From assembly GCF_040214835.1 (NCBI RefSeq), contig NZ_CP157874.1:1554001-1618000 (forward strand): DNA of 64,000 nt, written 5' to 3'. Positions 55,999 to 64,000 of this stretch are shown piece by piece. This stretch comes from Pseudomonas asiatica. Lineage in GTDB: Bacteria; Pseudomonadota; Gammaproteobacteria; Pseudomonadales; Pseudomonadaceae. A model generated the notes under the pieces. The model was not told the DNA's origin. It saw only the letters and a list, made by a program, of their open reading frames with translations, and did not search any database. Made by a program: the position numbers and the translations under genes. The stretch's first letter is position 1; every line of letters begins with the position of its first letter.

Positions 55999-56526
55999 AT
56001 GTTGAATGACCCGATTCCACCTCACGTTGACCCGCGCAAATTAGCCGATCGTGGCGTAACCCTTAACGGTTCGCTGCAACTCGCTGATTTGGAAAGACTC
56101 TGCGACCCGCTTTCCGACAATGTCGGTACGGTGCAGGCGAAGTTCGATTTTGAACGAGATGAACAGCACGTGGTGGTTATCCACAGCGAGCTGGACGTCG
56201 AAGTCAAGATGGTTTGCCAGCGTTGTCTTGAGCTGGTCACCCTGCCGATCCACAGCGAATGTACATACGCCGTGGTGAAGGAGGGTGCGAATACCCAGTC
56301 GTTGCCGAAAGGCTATGACGTGCTGGAACTGGGCGAAGATCCTTTGGATCTGCAGGCATTGATCGAGGAGGAGCTTCTGCTCGCCTTGCCAATCGTGCCT
56401 GCTCATCATCCGGAAGAATGCCAGCAGCCGGCGGGCGCAGACGAGCCCGAATCGAGCAAGGACGAGGTATCGCGGTCCAACCCGTTCAGTGTTTTGGCGC
56501 AGTTAAAGCGTGACCCAAACGTTTAG
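55999..56526 (+). CDS. yceD: YceD/DUF177 family protein (large-subunit biogenesis)
   Basis: The 175-residue acidic protein has the DUF177 domain with the Cys pair VCQRCLE (Cys73, Cys76) and ELGEDPLDLQALIEEELLLALP near 115. In plants and bacteria this family is linked to 23S rRNA accumulation; the mechanism is not settled. It precedes rpmF by 13 bases, the conserved order in proteobacteria. Confidence 0.95.
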   Translation: MLNDPIPPHVDPRKLADRGVTLNGSLQLADLERLCDPLSDNVGTVQAKFDFERDEQHVVVIHSELDVEVKMVCQRCLELVTLPIHSECTYAVVKEGANTQSLPKGYDVLELGEDPLDLQALIEEELLLALPIVPAHHPEECQQPAGADEPESSKDEVSRSNPFSVLAQLKRDPNV

Positions 56527-56539
56527 GAGTTAATCAATT

Positions 56540-56722
56540 ATGGCTGTTCAGCAGAACAAAAAATCCCGCTCTGCCCGTGACATGCGCCGTTCGCACGACG
56601 CCCTGTCGGAAAACGCGCTGTCGGTAGAGAAAACCACCGGTGAAGTACACCTGCGTCACCACGTATCGCCAGAAGGCGTATACCGTGGTCGCAAAGTGGT
56701 CGACAAGGGCGCTGACGAGTAA
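56540..56722 (+). CDS. rpmF: 50S ribosomal protein L32
   Basis: A basic 60-residue protein beginning [20 protein letters not shown], the standard L32 N-terminus, preceded by AGGAG. It lacks the four-Cys zinc motif, as usual for gammaproteobacterial L32. Part of the yceD-rpmF-plsX unit. Confidence 0.97.
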   Translation: MAVQQNKKSRSARDMRRSHDALSENALSVEKTTGEVHLRHHVSPEGVYRGRKVVDKGADE

Positions 56723-56725
56723 TCC

Positions 56726-57736
56726 TTGTCCGCTCAGATCATCGCGATCGACGCAATGGGCGGGGACTTCGGTCCCCGCAGCATTGTCCAGGCTAGCATT
56801 GCCTGCCTTTCGGCTACCCCCTCGCTGCACCTGACCCTCGTCGGTCAACCCTCCCTCCTTGAAGATCTTGTCAGCGGCCTTGCGGCTGCGGATCGCGCGC
56901 GCCTGCAAATCGTGGCCGCCAGCGAGGTGGTCGGCATGGACGAGCGGCCATCCCAGGCGCTGCGCGGCAAGCCGGACTCGTCGATGCGCATCGCCCTTGA
57001 ACTGGTGCGCGACGGCAAGGCTCAGGCCTGCGTCAGCGCCGGCAATACCGGGGCGCTGATGGCGCTTTCGCGTTTCGTGCTCAAGACACTGCCGGGTATC
57101 GACCGGCCGGCCATGGTGGCGGCGATCCCGACCCAGACCGGTTACTGCCAGTTGCTCGACCTTGGCGCCAACGTCGACTGCAGCGCCGAGAACCTCTACC
57201 AGTTCGCCGTGATGGGCTCGGTGGCCGCCCAGGCCCTGGGTGTGCAGCGGCCGCGCGTGGCGCTGCTTAACATCGGTACCGAAGACATCAAGGGCAACCA
57301 GCAGGTCAAACTGGCGGCCAGCTTGTTGCAGAACGCCCGCGGGCTCAACTACATAGGCTTCGTCGAAGGTGACGGGTTGTATCGTGGCGAAGCCGATGTG
57401 GTGGTGTGTGACGGGTTCGTCGGCAACATCCTGCTCAAGTCGAGTGAGGGGCTGGCGACGATGATCGGCGCGCGCATCGAGCAGTTGTTCAAGGGTGGCG
57501 TGTTGTCGCGGGCAGCCGGGGCCGTGGCCATGCCGCTGCTCAAGCGCCTGCAGGCCGACCTGGCACCGGCGCGGCACAATGGCGCGAGTTTCCTGGGGTT
57601 GCAGGGCATCGTCATCAAGAGCCATGGCTCGGCGGGGGTGCAGGGCTTCCAGAGTGCCATCCAGCGGGCGTTGATCGAGATCCAGGAAAACCTGCCGCAG
57701 CGCTTGCATGGGCGGCTCGAGGACCTGCTGTTGTAG
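56726..57736 (+). CDS. plsX: Phosphate acyltransferase PlsX
   Basis: The 336-residue protein starts with TTG at 56726, three bases after the rpmF stop; no ATG is available before the conserved [12 protein letters not shown] (6-17), so the TTG is required. Other motifs are [18 protein letters not shown] (near 100) and [18 protein letters not shown] (near 225). It converts acyl-ACP to acyl-phosphate for phospholipid synthesis. Close packing after rpmF suggests translational coupling. Confidence 0.96.
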   Translation: MSAQIIAIDAMGGDFGPRSIVQASIACLSATPSLHLTLVGQPSLLEDLVSGLAAADRARLQIVAASEVVGMDERPSQALRGKPDSSMRIALELVRDGKAQACVSAGNTGALMALSRFVLKTLPGIDRPAMVAAIPTQTGYCQLLDLGANVDCSAENLYQFAVMGSVAAQALGVQRPRVALLNIGTEDIKGNQQVKLAASLLQNARGLNYIGFVEGDGLYRGEADVVVCDGFVGNILLKSSEGLATMIGARIEQLFKGGVLSRAAGAVAMPLLKRLQADLAPARHNGASFLGLQGIVIKSHGSAGVQGFQSAIQRALIEIQENLPQRLHGRLEDLLL

Positions 57737-57737
57737 C

Positions 57738-57844
57738 CAGTGCCGGCCCTTTCGCGGGTAAACCCGCTCCCACAGGTGCTCCACAACCTTCAGGTCTGTG
57801 GTAACCCTGTGGGAGCGGGTTTACCCGCGAAAGGGCCGGTGCTG
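57738..57844. repeat. REP pair (inverted)
   Basis: Opposed REP units (CGCGGGTAAACCCGCTCCCACA and TGTGGGAGCGGGTTTACCCG) directly after the plsX stop, within the 253-base plsX-fabD gap; they may reduce read-through into the fab genes. Confidence 0.9.
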
Positions 57845-57989
57845 AAGGAATAAAGACCTTAGGCATATCGCCGATGAAGTGCTTAAATGTGACCGCTTGG
57901 TCTGCGTATCCATCCAAGCTTTCAGATTCCGCGCCTGGCCCAAAGCCCGGCGCACCCTATCCGACGACAAGATCATAAGGGCTTGTTCA

Positions 57990-58928
57990 ATGTCTGCATC
58001 TCTCGCATTCGTCTTTCCCGGTCAAGGTTCCCAGTCGCTGGGCATGCTCGCCGAGCTCGGCGCCGAGAAGCCAGTGATCATCGAAACCTTCAAGGAAGCG
58101 TCCGAGGCACTCGGTTACGACCTGTGGAAGCTGGTCCAGGAAGGCCCGGAAGAACAACTCAACCAGACCGACAAGACCCAGCCGGCCATCCTCACCGCGT
58201 CCATCGCGCTGTGGCGCCTGTGGCTGGAAGAGGGCGGTGCCAGGCCGGCCTTCGTCTCCGGTCACAGCCTGGGTGAATACAGCGCTCTGGTTGCCGCCGG
58301 CAGCCTGAGCCTGAAAGATGCCGTGCGCCTGGTCGAGCGCCGTGGTCAGCTGATGCAGGAAGCCGTGCCGGCCGGTCATGGCGCCATGGCCGCCATTCTC
58401 GGCCTGGATGACGCCGTGGTCGTGGAAATCTGCGCCGAAGCGGCCGAAGACCAGGTGGTCAGCGCGGTCAACTTCAACTCGCCAGGCCAGGTGGTCATCG
58501 CCGGCAACAAGGCCGCCGTCGATCGCGCCATCGAGCTGTGCAAGGCCAAGGGTGCCAAGCGCGCCCTGCCGCTGGCGGTCAGCGTGCCGTCGCACTGCGC
58601 GCTGATGAAGCCGGCTGCCGAGCGCTTTGCCGAGTCGGTCAATGCCATCGAGTGGCACGCCCCGCAAATTCCGGTGGTGCAGAACGTCACCGCTGCCGTT
58701 GCCGCTGACCTCGATGCCCTCAAGCACGACCTGCTGGCGCAGCTGTACCAGCCAGTGCGCTGGGTCGAATGCGTGCAGACCCTGGCCGCTAACGGTGCGG
58801 TCAACCTGGTCGAGTGCGGCCCGGGCAAGGTCCTGGCCGGCCTGAACAAGCGTTGCGCCGATGGCGTGACCACCTACAACCTCAATACCCCTGACGCCGT
58901 CGCCGCCACCCGCGCGGCACTGGCCTGA
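57990..58928 (+). CDS. fabD: Malonyl-CoA:ACP transacylase FabD
   Basis: The start is the ATG at 57990 (MSASLAFVFPGQGSQ) with AAGG upstream; the longer frame to 57879 is unsupported. The 312-residue enzyme has the active-site GHSLGEYSAL (Ser near 92), the GQVVIAGNKAAVDRA segment near 165, and the catalytic His in VPSHCALM near 200. It loads malonyl groups onto acyl carrier protein. First gene of fabD-fabG-acpP-fabF. Confidence 0.97.
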   Translation: MSASLAFVFPGQGSQSLGMLAELGAEKPVIIETFKEASEALGYDLWKLVQEGPEEQLNQTDKTQPAILTASIALWRLWLEEGGARPAFVSGHSLGEYSALVAAGSLSLKDAVRLVERRGQLMQEAVPAGHGAMAAILGLDDAVVVEICAEAAEDQVVSAVNFNSPGQVVIAGNKAAVDRAIELCKAKGAKRALPLAVSVPSHCALMKPAAERFAESVNAIEWHAPQIPVVQNVTAAVAADLDALKHDLLAQLYQPVRWVECVQTLAANGAVNLVECGPGKVLAGLNKRCADGVTTYNLNTPDAVAATRAALA

Positions 58929-58943
58929 TTTGGAGAAGCTTGC

Positions 58944-59684
58944 ATGAGCCTGCAAGGTAAAGTTGCACTGGTCACCGGCGCCAGCCGTGGCATTGGCCAG
59001 GCCATCGCCCTCGAGCTGGGCCGCCAGGGCGCGACCGTGATCGGCACCGCCACTTCGGCCTCCGGCGCCGAGCGCATTGCTGCCACCCTGAAAGAACACG
59101 GCATCACCGGTACCGGCATGGAACTGAACGTGACCAGCGCCGAATCGGTTGAAGCTGTGCTGGCCGCCATCGGCGAGCAGTTCGGCGCACCGACCATCCT
59201 GGTCAACAACGCCGGTATCACCCGTGACAACCTCATGCTGCGCATGAAGGACGACGAGTGGTTCGACGTGATCGATACCAACCTGAACAGCCTCTACCGT
59301 CTGTCCAAGGGCGTGCTGCGTGGCATGACCAAGGCACGTTGGGGCCGTATCATCAGCATCGGCTCGGTCGTCGGTGCCATGGGCAACGCCGGCCAGGCCA
59401 ACTACGCGGCCGCCAAGGCCGGCCTGGAAGGCTTCAGCCGCGCCCTGGCGCGTGAAGTGGGCTCGCGTGGCATCACCGTCAACTCGGTGACTCCGGGCTT
59501 CATCGACACCGACATGACCCGCGAGCTGCCAGAAGCGCAGCGCGAAGCCCTGCAGACCCAGATCCCGCTGGGCCGCCTGGGCCAGGCAGACGAAATCGCC
59601 AAGGTGGTTTCGTTCCTGGCATCCGACGGCGCAGCCTACGTAACCGGCGCCACCGTGCCGGTCAACGGCGGGATGTACATGTAA
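58944..59684 (+). CDS. fabG: 3-oxoacyl-ACP reductase FabG
   Basis: The 246-residue short-chain dehydrogenase has the NADPH loop TGASRGIGQAIA (12-23), NNAGITRDNLMLRMKD near 88, and the catalytic Ser (IGSVVG, near 139), Tyr154 and Lys158 (NYAAAKAG). It reduces beta-ketoacyl-ACP in fatty-acid elongation. It follows fabD by 15 bases with a GGAG site. Confidence 0.97.
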   Translation: MSLQGKVALVTGASRGIGQAIALELGRQGATVIGTATSASGAERIAATLKEHGITGTGMELNVTSAESVEAVLAAIGEQFGAPTILVNNAGITRDNLMLRMKDDEWFDVIDTNLNSLYRLSKGVLRGMTKARWGRIISIGSVVGAMGNAGQANYAAAKAGLEGFSRALAREVGSRGITVNSVTPGFIDTDMTRELPEAQREALQTQIPLGRLGQADEIAKVVSFLASDGAAYVTGATVPVNGGMYM

Positions 59685-59808
59685 CACTGCAACTCAATGT
59701 GACGGATTTCGTAAAAAAAGAGTCATACTGCGAGCCTAAAATCCGTTATAAAGCTGCAACCAGATTCCAGGCAGCGGGTGTGGTGACTGGTGTGAAGGTG
59801 CGTTTAGC

Positions 59809-59836
59809 TTGAAAAGCGAACGTCTTTCTATAAAAT
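59809..59836 (+). promoter_or_regulatory. Candidate acpP promoter
   Basis: TTGAAA (59809-59814) and TAAAAT (59831-59836) are 16 bases apart in the 202-base fabG-acpP gap. A separate promoter for the very abundant acyl carrier protein is expected. Confidence 0.55.
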
Positions 59837-59886
59837 TAGCCACCGGCCAGCTGCCTGACATATATCCATTAGGAGTAAACCTAGGT

Positions 59887-60123
59887 ATGAGCAACATCGA
59901 AGAACGCGTCAAGAAAATCGTCGCCGAGCAACTGGGCGTCAAGGAAGAGGAAGTGACTCTCGAGAAGTCCTTCGTCGATGACCTGGGTGCCGATTCGCTT
60001 GACACCGTTGAGCTGGTGATGGCTCTGGAAGAGGAATTCGAGACCGAAATCCCTGACGAAGAAGCCGAGAAGATCACTACCGTTCAAGCTGCTGTAGACT
60101 ACGTCAAAGCCCACCAGGCCTAA
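59887..60123 (+). CDS. acpP: Acyl carrier protein
   Basis: The 78-residue acidic protein starts at the ATG at 59887 ([10 protein letters not shown]), preceded by AGGAG. Ser37 in [12 protein letters not shown] is the phosphopantetheine site. It carries growing acyl chains for FabD, FabG and FabF encoded around it. A longer frame from 59809 lacks a ribosome site. Confidence 0.98.
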   Translation: MSNIEERVKKIVAEQLGVKEEEVTLEKSFVDDLGADSLDTVELVMALEEEFETEIPDEEAEKITTVQAAVDYVKAHQA

Positions 60124-60150
60124 GACGCTGTAGTCGACGCTTCTTGTCGG

Positions 60151-60188
60151 GAAAAACCGCACTGCCTTTGCCGGCGTGCGGTTTTTTC
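60151..60188 (+). terminator. Rho-independent terminator after acpP
   Basis: GAAAAACCGCAC and GTGCGGTTTTTTC form a perfect stem with a GC-rich loop and a T run, 28 bases after the acpP stop. It should limit acpP transcripts, leaving fabF with a promoter of its own or partial read-through. Confidence 0.92.
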
Positions 60189-60311
60189 TTTGCGAGCACC
60201 CTGCGTTTTGCAGATCGGGCTCGTTCACCGGGTACCAAGAGCTTGTTGCCATTTCATTCCATTGCTTGAATGCAATGGCAAGAAACTCTGTCATTAGAAA
60301 AGGAGAGTACT

Positions 60312-61556
60312 GTGTCGCGTAGACGCGTCGTGGTCACCGGTATGGGTATGCTGTCGCCACTGGGTACTGATGTACCGAGCACCTGGCAGGGCATTCTGGC
60401 TGGCCGCAGTGGCATCGGTCCGATCGAACACACGGACCTGTCTGCCTACTCCACCCGTTTTGGCGGCTCGGTGAAAGGCTTCGAGGTCGAGCAATACCTG
60501 TCGGCCAAAGAGGCCCGCAAGCTCGACCTGTTCATCCAGTACGGCCTGGCGGCCGGGTTCCAGGCAGTGCGTAATGCCGGCCTGGAAGTCTCCGACGCCA
60601 ACCGCCAGCGTATTGGCGTGGCCATGGGCTCGGGTATCGGCGGCCTGACCAACATCGAAGAAACCAGCCGCACCCTGCACGATTCGGGGCCGCGTCGCAT
60701 TTCGCCGTTCTTCGTGCCAGGCTCGATCATCAACATGATCTCCGGCTTCCTGTCGATCCACCTGGGGCTGCAAGGGCCGAACTACGCCATCGCCACCGCG
60801 TGCACCACTGGTACCCACTGCATCGGCATGGCCGCGCGCAACATCGCCTACGGTGAAGCCGATGTGATGATCGCCGGCGGCGCCGAAATGGCCGCCTGCG
60901 GCCTGGGCATGGGCGGCTTCGGTGCCTCCCGTGCACTGTCCACTCGCAACGACGAGCCGACCCGGGCCAGCCGCCCGTGGGACAAGGGCCGTGACGGCTT
61001 CGTGCTGTCCGACGGTGCCGGTGCCCTGGTGCTCGAAGAACTGGAGCACGCCAAGGCCCGCGGCGCGACCATCTATGCCGAGCTGGTCGGCTTCGGCATG
61101 AGCGGTGACGCCTACCACATGACTTCGCCACCCGACACCGGCGAAGGCGCTGCCCGTTGCATGGCCAACGCCCTGCGTGATGCCGGCATCCAGCCGGAAG
61201 AGGTCAGCTACATCAACGCCCATGGCACCTCGACTCCTGCTGGCGATGTGGCCGAAGTGGCGGCGATCAAGCGCGTGTTCGGTGAGCATGCCTACAAGCT
61301 GGCTGTCAGCTCGACCAAGTCGATGACCGGCCACCTGCTGGGCGCCGCCGGTGCCGTGGAAGCGATCTTCAGCGTGCTGGCGATCAACAGCCAGATGGCT
61401 CCGCCCACCATCAACCTGGACGAGCCGGACGAAGGCTGCGACCTCGACTTCGTACCGCACCAGGCGCGCAGCATGCCGATCGATGTGGTGCTGTCCAACT
61501 CGTTCGGCTTTGGCGGCACCAACGGTTCGCTGGTATTCCGCCGGTTCGCCGATTGA
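60312..61556 (+). CDS. fabF: 3-oxoacyl-ACP synthase II FabF
   Basis: The start is GTG at 60312 ([10 protein letters not shown]), with AAAAGGAG nine bases upstream. The 414-residue enzyme has the Cys-His-His set: Cys near 164 (ATACTTGTH), His near 304 ([11 protein letters not shown]) and His near 340 ([10 protein letters not shown]), and the glycine-rich end [13 protein letters not shown]. It condenses malonyl-ACP with acyl-ACP. The stop overlaps the pabC start. Confidence 0.97.
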   Translation: MSRRRVVVTGMGMLSPLGTDVPSTWQGILAGRSGIGPIEHTDLSAYSTRFGGSVKGFEVEQYLSAKEARKLDLFIQYGLAAGFQAVRNAGLEVSDANRQRIGVAMGSGIGGLTNIEETSRTLHDSGPRRISPFFVPGSIINMISGFLSIHLGLQGPNYAIATACTTGTHCIGMAARNIAYGEADVMIAGGAEMAACGLGMGGFGASRALSTRNDEPTRASRPWDKGRDGFVLSDGAGALVLEELEHAKARGATIYAELVGFGMSGDAYHMTSPPDTGEGAARCMANALRDAGIQPEEVSYINAHGTSTPAGDVAEVAAIKRVFGEHAYKLAVSSTKSMTGHLLGAAGAVEAIFSVLAINSQMAPPTINLDEPDEGCDLDFVPHQARSMPIDVVLSNSFGFGGTNGSLVFRRFAD

Positions 61557-62371
61557 TGCAAAGCTGGATCGATGGCCAGCCGGCGGCTGCAGTCAACCTG
61601 CAGAACCGCGGCCTGGCCTACGGCGATGGGCTGTTCGAGACCATCGCCGTGCGCGGCGGCCGGCCCAGCCTGCTGGACGGCCACCTCGCACGCCTGGCGC
61701 TGGGCTGCCAGCGCCTGGCAATCAGTGCCGACCTGGCGCTGGTGCGCGACGAACTCCTGCGCTATGCCAGCCAGCTCGGCGATGGCGTAGCCAAACTCAT
61801 CCTTACTCGTGGTGACAGCCAGCGCGGTTACGCACCGGTTGCCGGTGCCGCGCCGCGCCGTATTCTGCAGGGCAGCCCGTTGCCCAGCTATCCTGTCGAA
61901 CATGCCGAGCACGGCGTGCGCCTGTTCCCGTGCCAGACCCGGCTTGGGGAACAACCGCTGCTGGCCGGCCTCAAACACCTCAACCGCCTGGAGCAGGTGC
62001 TGGCCCGTGCCGAATGGCAGGACAGCGAACATGCCGAAGGCCTGATGCGTGATGGGCAGGGCAGGGTGATCGAAGGGGTGTACAGCAATCTGTTCCTGGT
62101 GCGCGATGGCGTGCTGTTCACGGCCGACCTCAGCCGCTGTGGCGTCGCTGGCGTGATGCGGGCCGCGTTGCTGGAACAAGCAGCGCTGCTCGGCATCCCG
62201 GTGCAGGTCTGCGACCTGCCGTTCGACGCGCTGGAGCAGGCAGATGAAGTATTTGTCTGCAACAGCGTCTACGGTGTCTGGCCCGTGCGTGGCGTTGCCG
62301 CGCTAAACTGGTCGCCGGGCCCGCTCACCCGTAAACTGCAGGCCGTTGCCCGTACGTTACTGGAAACCTGA
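61556..62371 (+). CDS. pabC: Aminodeoxychorismate lyase PabC
   Basis: The 271-residue fold-type IV PLP enzyme starts at the ATG overlapping the fabF stop. GLAYGDGLFETIAVRGG (17-33) and the Schiff-base lysine in LKHLNRLEQVL (Lys near 140) are present, as is EGVYSNLFLVRDG near 180. It releases pyruvate from aminodeoxychorismate to give p-aminobenzoate for folate. The fabF-pabC-mltG-tmk order is conserved in gammaproteobacteria. Confidence 0.95.
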   Translation: MQSWIDGQPAAAVNLQNRGLAYGDGLFETIAVRGGRPSLLDGHLARLALGCQRLAISADLALVRDELLRYASQLGDGVAKLILTRGDSQRGYAPVAGAAPRRILQGSPLPSYPVEHAEHGVRLFPCQTRLGEQPLLAGLKHLNRLEQVLARAEWQDSEHAEGLMRDGQGRVIEGVYSNLFLVRDGVLFTADLSRCGVAGVMRAALLEQAALLGIPVQVCDLPFDALEQADEVFVCNSVYGVWPVRGVAALNWSPGPLTRKLQAVARTLLET

Positions 62372-62375
62372 ATTC

Positions 62376-63614
62376 GTGAGACGTAAATTCCTGCTGCTGC
62401 TGGAAATGGGCTTGATCCTCGCCGGCCTTGCCGTGGGCTGGTCAGCCTGGAAGGTCAACTCGGTCCTCGAGCAGCCCCTGCACGTGACGCAGGAGCGCCT
62501 GCTCGACGTGCCCAATGGCACCAACCCCAATCGCATGTTCTATCGCATGCAGAACGAAGGGTTGCTCGACGACGCCGTCTGGTTGCGCCTGTACTGGCGC
62601 TTCAACATGGCCGGCACCCCGCTGCACACCGGCGAGTACCGCCTGACCCCCGGCATGACCGTGGAGCAGTTGTTCGATGCCTGGCGTCGGGCCGACGTGG
62701 TGCAGTACAACCTGACCCTGGTCGAAGGCTGGACCTTCCGCCAGGTGCGCTCGGCCGTGGCCAAGCATGAAAAGATCAAGCACACGCTGGATGGGCTGTC
62801 CGATTCGGAAGTGATGGACAAGCTCGGCCATACCGGTGTGTTCCCCGAGGGGCGCTTCTTCCCGGACACCTACCGCTTCGTGCGCGGCATGAGCGACGTC
62901 GAGTTGCTGCAGCAGGCCTATATGCGCCTGGACGAAGTGCTGGCCAAGGAGTGGGCCGAGCGCACCACCGACCTGCCATACCGTGACCCGTACCAGGCGC
63001 TGATCATGGCCTCGCTGGTGGAGAAGGAGACCGGCATTCCCCAGGAGCGCGGGCAAATCGCCGGCGTTTTCGTGCGGCGCCTGCGCCTGGGCATGATGCT
63101 GCAGACCGACCCTACGGTGATCTACGGCATGGGTGAGCGCTACAACGGCAAGATCACCCGCGCCGACCTGCGCGAGCCGACGCCTTACAACACCTACACC
63201 ATCACCGGCCTGCCGCCGACCCCGATCGCCATGGTCGGTCGCGAAGCGATTCACGCGGCGCTCAACCCGTCCGATGGCACCAGCCTGTACTTCGTCGCCC
63301 GTGGCGATGGCAGCCACGTGTTTTCCGACGACCTCGACGACCACAACTCGGCGGTGCGCGAGTTCCAGCTCAAGCGCCGTGCGGACTACCGCTCCAGCCC
63401 CGCGCCGCAATCGCAGCCAGAGCCGCAGCCGCAGCCGCAACCGCAACCGCAACCACAACCCCAACCACAACCAAGTACCGACGAGGCCGAACAGCCCCAG
63501 GCGCCTGCCGACGAGTCTACCGCGCAGCCAGCGCCCGACCAGCCGCCTGTGCAGGACGCCCCTGCCGGCGGCGCGCAAGCGGCCGAACGGCCGATGCCTG
63601 ACGAACAACATTAA
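62376..63614 (+). CDS. mltG: Endolytic murein transglycosylase MltG with a Pro-Gln tail
   Basis: The start is GTG at 62376 (MRRKFLLLLEMG), giving 412 residues. One N-terminal membrane helix (about 5-22) anchors a periplasmic YceG domain with the catalytic Glu216 in SLVEKETGIP and GLPPTPIAMVGREAI near 285. It cleaves nascent glycan strands and sets their length. After the domain (about residue 340) there is an extra 70-residue disordered tail with about 12 Pro-Gln pairs and then an acidic Ala/Pro/Gln-rich stretch, not present in the E. coli protein. Confidence 0.95.
   Translation: MRRKFLLLLEMGLILAGLAVGWSAWKVNSVLEQPLHVTQERLLDVPNGTNPNRMFYRMQNEGLLDDAVWLRLYWRFNMAGTPLHTGEYRLTPGMTVEQLFDAWRRADVVQYNLTLVEGWTFRQVRSAVAKHEKIKHTLDGLSDSEVMDKLGHTGVFPEGRFFPDTYRFVRGMSDVELLQQAYMRLDEVLAKEWAERTTDLPYRDPYQALIMASLVEKETGIPQERGQIAGVFVRRLRLGMMLQTDPTVIYGMGERYNGKITRADLREPTPYNTYTITGLPPTPIAMVGREAIHAALNPSDGTSLYFVARGDGSHVFSDDLDDHNSAVREFQLKRRADYRSSPAPQSQPEPQPQPQPQPQPQPQPQPSTDEAEQPQAPADESTAQPAPDQPPVQDAPAGGAQAAERPMPDEQH
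63414..63475. repeat. CAGCCG/CAACCG-type hexamer repeat in mltG
   Basis: A run of alternating Gln and Pro codons (CAG/CAA with CCG/CCA/CCC) codes for the Pro-Gln tail of MltG. The mixed codons suggest an old repeat, but length variation between strains is likely. Confidence 0.75.

Positions 63615-64000
<386 letters not shown>

Overview
The window looks like chromosome of a Pseudomonas putida-group bacterium. The conserved backbone has the gene order and protein sequences I know from Pseudomonas: the comEC/exbBD/lpxK/kdsB/murB/rne block and the fab cluster ending in mltG-tmk. GC content is high, and many gene ends carry the P. putida type of REP palindrome (GC-rich inverted pairs around GTGGGAGCGGGTTTACCCGCGAA). 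Strain and species are inference.

Layout. 1-2100: end of a DUF815 ATPase gene, a free-methionine-sulfoxide reductase gene and a membrane-anchored protein, separated by REP pairs. 2175-2880: a five-tRNA array (Glu-Gly-Glu-Gly-Gly) with its own promoter and terminator. 2881-28370: an accessory block of about 25 kb with no REP elements and visibly lower GC in parts. Its left arm is on the minus strand: two modular Ig-like proteins, an autotransporter, and a complete RHS/YD-repeat protein with a C-terminal tail. Its right arm is on the plus strand and looks like one operon: a third Ig-like paralogue, three consecutive large paralogues whose N-termini I think belong to the clostridial P47 (TULIP-type lipid-binding) family, a small secreted protein, and a second RHS protein that stops before the RHS core. 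A hairpin terminator ends it.

28392-33390 is a chaperone-usher pilus operon on the minus strand (subunit, chaperone, usher, tip adhesin). 33581-39784 carries a PA2817-like gene, fadE, a glutathione S-transferase gene, a two-gene ABC-2 exporter and a DUF2062 gene. 39927-51759 carries comEC, an IS1111-type IS110 element inserted at the edge of a REP, exbB-exbD-lpxK-ycaR-kdsB-LMW-PTP-murB (closely packed, mostly overlapping), and rne on the opposite strand. 52559-64000 carries rluC, a HAD phosphatase gene, sppA, maf (minus), yceD-rpmF-plsX, fabD-fabG-acpP-fabF-pabC-mltG, and the start of tmk.

The most interesting parts are the RHS / P47-like / Ig-like island, a candidate surface-delivered or toxin-accessory system whose function cannot be read from sequence, and the IS element. 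The non-coding tail of the IS shows a stem, an inner hairpin and two 8-nt segments matching the insertion site, as expected of a target-selecting bridge RNA (seekRNA).
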